From assembly GCA_964597535.1 (NCBI GenBank), contig CAZQYB010000088.1, positions 1-11,204 on the forward strand: DNA of 11,204 nt, in the 5' to 3' direction. Position numbers and translations under genes: made by a program. Every line of letters starts with the position of its first letter. The first letter of the stretch is position 1. This stretch comes from CAZQYB01 sp964597535. GTDB lineage: Bacteria; Planctomycetota; Phycisphaerae; Sedimentisphaerales; Anaerobacaceae. Shown in pieces: positions 6,680-11,204 of the stretch. The notes under the pieces are model-generated. The model ran no database searches. It was not told the DNA's origin and saw only the letters and a program-made list of their open reading frames with translations.

Positions 6680-7244
6680 AGCTCTTTCGTTCTCCAGCAG
6701 GGTTGTCTAAAGCCTTATCTTCAAAATCTGTTTCATCGAAAGAGTATTTTTTTTTGATAAAGCCTTTCTCCAAAAGGCTGGCATAAGCAACGCAATACCT
6801 CGCCCACGGGATAGCTTCCAGTCGCTCTATCGGTATTGGTTCACCTTTTCCCTCACAAGTTCCATATGTACCGTCCTCAATACGGCTGAGTGCATGGTCA
6901 ATTTCCACAATAAGCTTTCTCTCACTCTCCATTAACCCTAAAGTATTTTCCATTTCATAGTTATCTGTTCCTGCATCAGCCATATGAATTGGCATGTGTG
7001 ATAAATCGGTTTTTGGCTTTCGCAATGTTTCATCTTCCATACGGGTCACGTCACCTAATATCTCTGCTCGCTTCGCCAGTAATATGGCTTTGAATTCTTC
7101 GATCTCTGCTGGTCCTAAATAGCCTGTATTTATCTTCCCTTTTACCATAGCGATTATATCGTTCAGAACTGATTTGCTTCCCTTAGGATTTATAGCCTCC
7201 AGCAATCCTTCGACGGCTAAAATCATCGCCCAAGAAATGCACAT
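6672..7244 (-). CDS. DksA/TraR-family protein with degenerate zinc finger
   Basis: Of 190 residues, about 45-165 match DksA/TraR proteins: a coiled-coil hairpin (AKRAEILGDVTRMEDETLRK, then the tip region MPIHMADAGTDNYEMENT), then SERKLIVEIDHALSRIEDG and YGTCEGKGEPIPIERLEAIP leading to the final YCVAYA. DksA proteins enter the RNA polymerase secondary channel and tune transcription, often with ppGpp. Only two of the four zinc ligands remain (Cys130 and Cys151); the partner positions are Lys133 and Ala148, so it belongs to a class that cannot form the usual four-Cys site. The N-terminal ~40 residues are not conserved DksA sequence. AAGGAG lies three bases before the ATG at 7244. An alternative ATG at 7226 makes an ATGA overlap with the tetR stop and is also plausible. 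Confidence 0.8.
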   Translation of the reverse strand: MCISWAMILAVEGLLEAINPKGSKSVLNDIIAMVKGKINTGYLGPAEIEEFKAILLAKRAEILGDVTRMEDETLRKPKTDLSHMPIHMADAGTDNYEMENTLGLMESERKLIVEIDHALSRIEDGTYGTCEGKGEPIPIERLEAIPWARYCVAYASLLEKGFIKKKYSFDETDFEDKALDNPAGERKSYE

Positions 7245-7855
7245 AAGCTCCTTACAAATACACGCCTTAGCGGCTTGATACTTCTCTCAATTTGACGCGA
7301 GGTCATCCCAATCATAGCAAATGACAAAAATCCAAAGACAAATCCTGCCACCGCGCACGCCAACCGACGAATTTTCAGAGGGTCTATCCTGGGCGAAAGA
7401 TAAGTTGATATCTGGTCCTCAATCTCTCCCAGATAATGCAAGTACGGTTCCTCTAACTCATCCGGTGTATCAGATTGAAGTTTTACCAATAATTTGCCTT
7501 GGAAAAGCAGAAGGAACTCTTCTTTGGAATTAACGGAAAATTCGTAATGGGTATTTAGCAGATGTTCCAGCATATCTTCCAGATTTTCCGGCTGACGGTC
7601 GTATGAGCGGATGTGCTCAATTAGATGCTCTATAGCCTCTTCCACCAGCGTAACAACAATTTGGTCTTTGTCGGCGAAATGCTGGTAGAGAGTTCCCTTA
7701 CCCACATCGGCTTTTTCAGTAATTTCTTCCACCGTCGTAGCGTCAACGCTTTTTTCGCTAAAAACGTCCAAGGCGGCTTTTTTCAGCCTCTTTCGTGTTT
7801 TCTTGGCCCTTTTCTGCGTCCGACCTTTTTTGGTTTTTGTCAGTTTAGCTCTCAT
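7223..7855 (-). CDS. TetR-family transcriptional repressor
   Basis: This 210-residue protein has a very basic N-terminal tail (about 27 residues), then the TetR DNA-binding domain: ALDVFSEKSVDATTVEEI leading into ADVGKGTLYQHFADKDQ, with the recognition helix around residues 50-60. The remaining ~140 residues are the helical ligand-binding/dimerisation domain, which diverges in this family, so the ligand cannot be named; a hydrophobic stretch (AVAGFVFGFLSFAMIG) lies near its end. The gene heads an overlapping operon with the DksA-like and 398-residue genes. Its ATG lies three bases from the edge of a tandem palindromic operator, strongly suggesting autorepression. There is no Shine-Dalgarno between the operator and the ATG, so initiation may be weak or use a very short leader. 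Confidence 0.9.
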   Translation of the reverse strand: MRAKLTKTKKGRTQKRAKKTRKRLKKAALDVFSEKSVDATTVEEITEKADVGKGTLYQHFADKDQIVVTLVEEAIEHLIEHIRSYDRQPENLEDMLEHLLNTHYEFSVNSKEEFLLLFQGKLLVKLQSDTPDELEEPYLHYLGEIEDQISTYLSPRIDPLKIRRLACAVAGFVFGFLSFAMIGMTSRQIERSIKPLRRVFVRSLCAFLGR

Positions 7856-7858
7856 CTT

Positions 7859-7892
7859 TTGACCGTTTAGTCAATCTTGACTAAATAGTCAA
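7859..7892. promoter_or_regulatory. Tandem TetR operators (two TTGAC-N6-GTCAA palindromes)
   Basis: Two 16-bp palindromes lie end to end with two bases between them: TTGACCGTTTAGTCAA (7859-7874) and TTGACTAAATAGTCAA (7877-7892). The second has perfect 7-bp arms. The inner half-sites also form a 9-bp-arm palindrome, TTTAGTCAA/TTGACTAAA (7866-7885). Centres are 18 bp apart, so two repressor dimers could bind side by side. The array starts three bases upstream of the tetR start and covers the likely tetR -10 region. A further half-like TTGACC lies at 7901. Confidence 0.8.
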
Positions 7893-7913
7893 CAAAAAAC
7901 TTGACCTTTTCAA
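7885..7913 (-). promoter_or_regulatory. Candidate tetR operon promoter overlapping the operator
   Basis: On the minus strand TTGAAA (7913-7908) is followed after 17 bases by GACTAT (7890-7885). The -10 lies inside the second palindrome and the expected transcription start falls within the operator array, consistent with autorepression. The -10 match is only fair. Confidence 0.35.
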
Positions 7914-7928
7914 AAAAAATATTAGATT
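7901..7928 (+). promoter_or_regulatory. Candidate divergent promoter for the lipoprotein operon
   Basis: TTGACC (7901-7906) and TAGATT (7923-7928) are spaced by 16 bases and point toward the lipoprotein gene, about 90 bases upstream of its ATG. The -35 begins nine bases from the edge of the TetR operator array, so repressor bound there could affect both directions. The -10 is a four-of-six match. Confidence 0.35.
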
Positions 7929-7930
7929 TG

Positions 7931-7980
7931 TTTGCCAAGCTTAAGACGGACGTGCCGAATGCCTGTCTTGGCAAAATTTT
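7931..7980 (+). promoter_or_regulatory. Leader inverted repeat with following T run
   Basis: TTTGCCAAG (7931-7939) and CTTGGCAAA (7967-7975) form a perfect 9-bp inverted repeat with a 27-base spacer, followed by ATTTTTG. Within it AAGACGG (7943-7949) can instead pair with CCTGTCTT (7962-7969), competing for the same right arm. Alternative pairings plus a T run resemble an attenuator in the lipoprotein leader. However, the predicted transcription start is close to the left arm, so it could equally be a DNA-level site. Confidence 0.3.
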
Positions 7981-8018
7981 TGAATAACTATTTCAGCAAA
8001 AGGGTAAGGAGTAAGAAG

Positions 8019-8555
8019 ATGACTAAAAAGAAACACGCCTTCAAGTTTCTGCTTTTGTTGGCCTGCCTGCTGACCTTGGCCTCATGCAGTGGCAGCAAGG
8101 AAGAAACAGAAGCAGCCATGGCAGAAGCTGAGCAGGTAAAAGCGGAACTGGCAGAAGCCAACGAGATCTTACAGACAACTCAGAGCGAGAGGGATCAATT
8201 AGTGGAGGACTTGGCGCAGATTGCTGGTGAGCGGGATAAGGCCGAGTCGGAGCTTGCTGCTGTTACGGCCTCTTTGGAAATGTTGCAGAATCAGGTCGCT
8301 CAACTGACCAGGCAGCGTAACGCATCGCTTGCCGAGGCCAGAAACGCACAGGCTATGGTTGAAACGCTCAGGGAGCAATTGAAAGGAAAGGAAAGGGAAA
8401 TTCAGGAGTTTGAGCAGTGGGGTGCTGAATTGCAGGCGACCATACAAGACCTTGAAGGGCAGTTGGAACAAGCCTATCAACAGCTTCCTGAGAGCTCATA
8501 CGAAGAGCCCAATGAACAATCAGATGAGGAGGTTGTCGATGGAAATAATGTTTAA
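8019..8555 (+). CDS. Coiled-coil lipoprotein
   Basis: The product (178 residues) has a basic N-terminus, a hydrophobic stretch and a lipobox ending LASC, with the lipidated Cys at residue 23, followed by SGSKEE. It should therefore be exported and anchored by lipid. From about residue 30 to 160 it is Ala/Glu/Gln/Leu-rich with heptad periodicity (for example AEAEQVKAELAEANE and REQLKGKEREIQEFEQWG), a long alpha-helical coiled coil. An acidic Gln/Glu-rich tail follows. The ATG at 8019 is chosen because AAGGAG (8006-8011) sits seven bases upstream and the signal peptide starts there; the frame is open upstream to 7932 but without support. It may span or organise the periplasm. It is the first gene of a run with the 87-residue and ParB-like genes. 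Confidence 0.85.
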   Translation: MTKKKHAFKFLLLLACLLTLASCSGSKEETEAAMAEAEQVKAELAEANEILQTTQSERDQLVEDLAQIAGERDKAESELAAVTASLEMLQNQVAQLTRQRNASLAEARNAQAMVETLREQLKGKEREIQEFEQWGAELQATIQDLEGQLEQAYQQLPESSYEEPNEQSDEEVVDGNNV

Positions 8556-8575
8556 TGATTTAACGGTTAGCTAAG

Positions 8576-8839
8576 ATGGCGGAATACACAAAAAGACAAA
8601 TGACCAGACATATCTGTGACCTTTTTGCAAAACGCCCTGAAACGATTAGGGCAACACGGTGGGCCTGTGTAATCAAAGACGGCAGGTTAACGGTTGTAAG
8701 GCGTGTTATGGTAATGCCAACCGACATAGTAATAACCGAGAGTGTTCTGGAACCCAGTCAATCCCCATCAGGACTCTTGATTTATTACGGGGTCTGGAAA
8801 AACTGGCGTGCGCTAATTGTAGCCAATATCAAAATGTAA
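8576..8839 (+). CDS. Hypothetical 87-residue protein upstream of the ParB-like gene
   Basis: I do not recognise this protein. It begins MAEYTKRQMTRHICDLFAKR and is basic in its first half (RATRWACVIKDGRL, VVRRVMVMP). It ends with a hydrophobic, aromatic stretch (GLLIYYGVWKNWRALIVAN) that is too polar for a clear membrane span. No strong Shine-Dalgarno precedes the ATG, which lies 20 bases after the lipoprotein stop. Support for it being real comes from its neighbour: the Shine-Dalgarno of the ParB-like gene overlaps this gene's stop codon, as in coupled pairs. It might be a small DNA-binding or adaptor protein, but this is only a guess from charge and position. Confidence 0.5.
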   Translation: MAEYTKRQMTRHICDLFAKRPETIRATRWACVIKDGRLTVVRRVMVMPTDIVITESVLEPSQSPSGLLIYYGVWKNWRALIVANIKM

Positions 8840-8848
8840 GGGGACACT

Positions 8849-9475
8849 ATGCTAAAGGCAAAGGAATTTACGATTGAGTTAGAAAAAATAGATGCAGGCG
8901 AAAACCCGCTTCGGTTGGAAGGAGAGAATAAAGGTATTGCCGAGCTATCTGAATCGATCAAAAGGATTGGCCTCATTAACCCTCTCGTGGTGGCTCCTGA
9001 CCCTAACGGTGACCATTATCGTCTTATCGCCGGTCATCGCAGGTTTGCTGCATGCAGAAGAGCTGGGCTCAAGGAAGTCGCAGTCCGTATCACTCAAACA
9101 GACCAACGAGAAATATGTGAGGTAGCGCTCGCGGAAAACCTGTTCCGAAAAGACCTGAGTCCTATCGAAATGGCTGTGGCCGTAGTAGCTTTGATCAAGG
9201 AGGGGGGTATGACCCCCGAGCAAGTTGCGACCGTCTGCAGTCGCCCTATTGCTTGGGTAAAAGAGCAAGAGGAAATTTTAAGCTGGCCGCCTGATGTGCG
9301 CGAATTTGTTCACGAAGGTTGGTTAACTGTACCCGCTGCATCGAATCTCGCTCTAATTGAGGATAATATTCATAGAAAGTTCCTATTAAATCAAGCGAAA
9401 GAAACCGGCGCGACTGCCCAGACTACAGCGGACTGGCTTCATGCGTGGCGTACATCACAATCAAGTTCGTTGTAA
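8849..9475 (+). CDS. Orphan ParB/Spo0J-family protein
   Basis: The 208-residue protein contains the ParB N-terminal CTPase/DNA-sliding domain: IDAGENPLR, LSESIKRIGLINPLVV, the box II motif AGHRRFAACR (61-70; GHRR in place of GERR) and the box III motif AENLFRKDLSPIE (95-107). A helix-turn-helix-like region follows (MTPEQVATVCSRPIAWVKEQ). It stops shortly after and lacks the usual C-terminal dimerisation domain. ParB proteins clamp onto DNA at parS sites using CTP. No ParA is adjacent and no obvious parS-like 16-mer was noticed nearby, so this resembles the stand-alone ParB-like regulators found on mobile or accessory DNA rather than the chromosome-segregation protein. AAGGGG (8838-8843) is five bases before the ATG and overlaps the preceding stop. 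Confidence 0.85.
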   Translation: MLKAKEFTIELEKIDAGENPLRLEGENKGIAELSESIKRIGLINPLVVAPDPNGDHYRLIAGHRRFAACRRAGLKEVAVRITQTDQREICEVALAENLFRKDLSPIEMAVAVVALIKEGGMTPEQVATVCSRPIAWVKEQEEILSWPPDVREFVHEGWLTVPAASNLALIEDNIHRKFLLNQAKETGATAQTTADWLHAWRTSQSSSL

Positions 9476-9606
9476 GACTCCTTATTGCCAGCGGCGCCGA
9501 TGTTAACGCAATAGACAACCAGGGCCGAACTCCTCTGTGGTGGGCTAAACACAAAGGTCATAAAGAAATCGTGGAACTGCTGCGCAAGCACGGGGCTAAA
9601 GAATGA
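9445..9606 (+). pseudogene. Ankyrin-repeat protein remnant (C-terminal fragment)
   Basis: From 9478 the frame reads LLIASGADVNAIDNQGRTPL followed by WWAKHKGHKEIVELLRKHGAKE and a stop at 9604. This is one and a half ankyrin repeats with a typical ankyrin-gene C-terminus. The only nearby in-frame start is a GTG at 9445, inside the ParB-like gene in another frame, with no ribosome binding site. The residues before 9478 do not look like ankyrin. The simplest reading is that the rest of an ankyrin gene was deleted when it was joined to the end of the ParB-like gene. A short expressed ankyrin peptide is less likely. Confidence 0.65.
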
Positions 9607-9637
9607 CGAACTCGTGACACAAACCTTGAGCATGAAC

Positions 9638-9665
9638 CACGAATCACGAGCCACGAAACACAAAC
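9638..9665. repeat. Four-unit 7-bp tandem repeat
   Basis: Four consecutive heptamers, CACGAAT, CACGAGC, CACGAAA and CACAAAC, run from 9638 to 9665 and reach the stop of the radical SAM gene. They sit in the short gap between the ankyrin remnant and that gene. Such short heptamer arrays occur in intergenic DNA of several bacteria; no function can be read. Confidence 0.5.
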
Positions 9666-10552
9666 TACCAAAGCACATTTAGTCCCCTTTCAATTGCGTA
9701 TCGCTGAACAGCTTCAATTTCTTGCGAGGTTGGTCGGCGGTTTATTTTTGTGTGCGAAGAGGCCTTGTAGCAGGGACGGTACTGGTCCATTATATTGATA
9801 GCGGTTTTGGTACTAATCTGCCCAGCTAAAAAGTCAATAACCTCAAAGCTTCCTGCCAGTTGATTCGGCAGGACCAGATGTCTTACCAAAAGCCCGCGTG
9901 TCGCCACACCTTTTTCTACTTGAAGGTCACCGACTTGGCGGTGCATCTCTCTGACTGCCTCCCGATTTACCTGCGGATAATCGGCTGCGCTGGAAAGTTC
10001 CTCTGCAGCCGCCGGGTCTGAATACTTCATATCAGGCATATAAATATCCACATACCCTTTGAGCAGCTTGAGCGTTTCAACCGAATCATAGCCGCCCGTG
10101 TTATAGACCGTTGGCAGTGTAAGCCCCTCCTTTTTTGCCAATTCAATGGCTGCCATTATAGCCGGGATAACGTGCGTAGGCGTAACGAAATTAATATTGC
10201 TGCAGCCGTAATTTTGCAGTTCGAGCATAGATTGAGCCAGCCGCTCAATCGTTACCTTGTGCCCGTGACGATGATGGCTGATATCGAAGTTCTGACAAAA
10301 TACACAGCCCAAATTACAGCCGGCAAAAAATATTGTGCCCGACCCGCCCCTGCCGACAAGCTCTTTCTCCTCACCGAAGTGCGGCCCAGCAGAGCTGACC
10401 ACCGGCATATCGGCGACGCCGCAAAAGCCAATTTCTCCTTTGCTGCGGTAAACTTTGCACTGGCGCGGACAGAGCGTGCACGGATTCATACGTTCCCACA
10501 ACTGCTGAACGCGCTTGTTAAAAGAACCTAAATTGATTGATGAATCTGTCAC
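9665..10552 (-). CDS. Radical SAM protein, PflX-like (COG1313 type)
   Basis: The protein (about 295 residues) has an N-terminal cysteine cluster CTLCPRQCKVYR...GFCG (Cys 25, 28, 32, 44 counted from the GTG). The radical SAM motif CNLGCVFC (Cys 79, 83, 86) follows, binding the 4Fe-4S cluster that cleaves S-adenosylmethionine. FVTPTHVIPAIMAA, PTVYNTGGYD and DIYMPDMKY are hallmarks of the PflX/AmmeMemoRadiSam-like branch related to pyruvate formate-lyase activases. Its substrate is unknown and no glycyl radical enzyme is adjacent. The GTG at 10552 is preferred because AAGG (10563-10560) lies seven bases upstream; a TTG at 10558 would add two residues. It follows the sixA-like gene by 34 bases and is probably co-transcribed. 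Confidence 0.87.
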   Translation of the reverse strand: MTDSSINLGSFNKRVQQLWERMNPCTLCPRQCKVYRSKGEIGFCGVADMPVVSSAGPHFGEEKELVGRGGSGTIFFAGCNLGCVFCQNFDISHHRHGHKVTIERLAQSMLELQNYGCSNINFVTPTHVIPAIMAAIELAKKEGLTLPTVYNTGGYDSVETLKLLKGYVDIYMPDMKYSDPAAAEELSSAADYPQVNREAVREMHRQVGDLQVEKGVATRGLLVRHLVLPNQLAGSFEVIDFLAGQISTKTAINIMDQYRPCYKASSHTKINRRPTSQEIEAVQRYAIERGLNVLW

Positions 10553-10586
10553 AATCAAACCTTGTTAAGAAAACCGGACCGCAGCA

Positions 10587-11051
10587 TCAGACAAGAAGCT
10601 CTGGTATTACCATCCACTCAATTTGCCACCAATTGTCTTCGGACCGGCTCAGGCATACTATACCGCCGTTTTTGAACGCCACCGTATTGGCCGATTCAGA
10701 GCCGGTTAAAAGCAGCGATGTCAGCCTGCTCAAAAAAGGCAGATGCCCCACAATCATAATATCCTGCTCAGTTGAGGCAAGTTCGCTTCTTAGCGCGGTG
10801 ACATTATCGTTCGGCCCAAGGCCATCACGTGCGGTTGTCCCTTCTTTTGTTTCGATGGCTTCAGCTAAAACCTCAGCCGTCTGGGCTGCCCGTCTTTTTC
10901 CACTATGCCATAGACAATTGACAGACAAGTTTAAGGGTCTGATGAATGCAGCGACTTTCTGTATGTCCCGCCGGCCTTGCTCGGTCAGCGGGCGCTGCGG
11001 GTCCATTTGTTTTGAAGCTGCTTTTGCGTGCTGGACAAGGTATAATTTCAT
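10587..11051 (-). CDS. sixA: SixA-like phosphohistidine phosphatase (histidine phosphatase superfamily)
   Basis: The 154-residue protein starts MKLYLVQHAKA, with the catalytic His at residue 8, then DPQRPLTEQGRRD (17-29), the phosphate-contacting region HSGKRRAAQTAEVL (49-62) and the second active-site His in IVGHLPFLSRL (100-110). SixA removes phosphate from histidine, for example on histidine-phosphotransfer domains. The residue before the catalytic His is Gln instead of the Arg of the classical RHG/RHA motif. Such VQH variants occur in this subfamily, so activity is likely but may differ. The ATG at 11051 is chosen because AAAGGGAGG ends five bases upstream; a TTG 21 bases earlier would put the Shine-Dalgarno inside the coding sequence. 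It is the first gene of a pair with the radical SAM gene. Confidence 0.87.
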   Translation of the reverse strand: MKLYLVQHAKAASKQMDPQRPLTEQGRRDIQKVAAFIRPLNLSVNCLWHSGKRRAAQTAEVLAEAIETKEGTTARDGLGPNDNVTALRSELASTEQDIMIVGHLPFLSRLTSLLLTGSESANTVAFKNGGIVCLSRSEDNWWQIEWMVIPELLV

Positions 11052-11074
11052 TTTTTCCTCCCTTTGGTACAATT

Positions 11075-11102
11075 ATTATAGCATAACCCTTTAATTTGAC
11101 AA
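11075..11102 (-). promoter_or_regulatory. Sigma70-type promoter of the sixA-like/radical SAM pair
   Basis: On the minus strand TTGTCA (11102-11097) and a perfect TATAAT (11080-11075) are 16 bases apart, with TG just before the -10 (ATGC-TATAAT, extended -10). The expected transcription start is about 17 bases before the sixA-like ATG, so the leader holds little more than the ribosome binding site. Confidence 0.75.
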
Positions 11103-11184
11103 TTTCAGCTTCCGGCTAAATCTATAATTAACTTTACAAACAGCAGCTAACTATTTCAAGCCAATTAAGGCCAGAACATATATC

Positions 11185-11201
11185 TTTGGCCGCCGGCCAA
11201 A
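11185..11201. repeat. GC-rich hairpin at the right edge
   Basis: TTTGGCC and GGCCAAA form a 7-bp stem around a GCC loop. No T run follows on either visible side, although the window ends three bases later. It may be the terminator of a gene beyond the right edge, or just part of the intergenic region upstream of the sixA-like promoter. Confidence 0.35.
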
Positions 11202-11204
11202 CTA

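Noticed and set aside
8199..8480. 93-residue minus-strand open frame inside the lipoprotein gene
   Set aside because: It is the antisense of a coiled-coil gene, whose biased codons often leave antisense frames open.
9638..9665. Start of a CRISPR-like array
   Set aside because: The units are 7 bp, contiguous and imperfect, with no spacers.
10537..11094. 185-residue plus-strand open frame across the sixA-like gene
   Set aside because: It is antisense to a gene with clear active-site motifs, ribosome binding site and promoter.

Overview
The window looks like chromosomal DNA of an environmental planctomycete, most likely class Phycisphaerae (Sedimentisphaerales/MSBL9-like). This is an inference from gene content: a glycoside hydrolase family 2 enzyme ending in a discoidin-like domain, an Agl23-type GT-C membrane protein, a DksA-like protein with only half of its zinc-finger cysteines, a Lys/Ala-rich mini-protein and an ankyrin remnant. 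No rRNA, tRNA, CRISPR array, transposase or integrase was seen. Coding density is high and no gene-free stretch exceeds about 250 bases.

Left block (1-4108): a plus-strand run of three genes joined by two ATGA stop/start overlaps. It comprises the 3' end of a GH2-like enzyme, a polytopic Agl23-like (TIGR03663-type) protein and an ApbE-type FAD:protein FMN transferase. The last gene carries an in-frame palindromic insert at 3040-3080. A family 2 glycosyltransferase of the dolichyl-phosphate glucosyltransferase type converges on it from the minus strand, and the two genes overlap by 8 bases. The theme is cell-envelope sugar chemistry plus flavinylation.

Centre (4109-5482): a DUF72/YecE-family gene with its own promoter faces a 24-residue, strongly basic mini-protein gene with a near-perfect Shine-Dalgarno. 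They share a 15-bp stem terminator. The flanking 4109-4347 and 5234-5482 hold promoter candidates and a short inverted repeat, and otherwise nothing recognisable.

Regulated island (5483-9606): a minus-strand, overlapping three-gene operon (TetR repressor, DksA/TraR-like protein, unrecognised 398-residue protein). It starts at two tandem 16-bp palindromes of form TTGAC-N6-GTCAA that abut the tetR start codon. Divergent from it is a plus-strand run: coiled-coil lipoprotein, 87-residue unknown, and orphan ParB-like protein. That run ends in an N-terminally truncated ankyrin remnant and a 7-bp tandem repeat. The operators sit between the two units and could control both. This is the most system-like part of the window.

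Right block (9665-11204): a minus-strand pair, a SixA-like phosphohistidine phosphatase followed by a PflX-like radical SAM protein (COG1313 type), driven by a clear sigma70-type promoter (TTGTCA-16-TATAAT). A GC-rich hairpin lies at the right edge.
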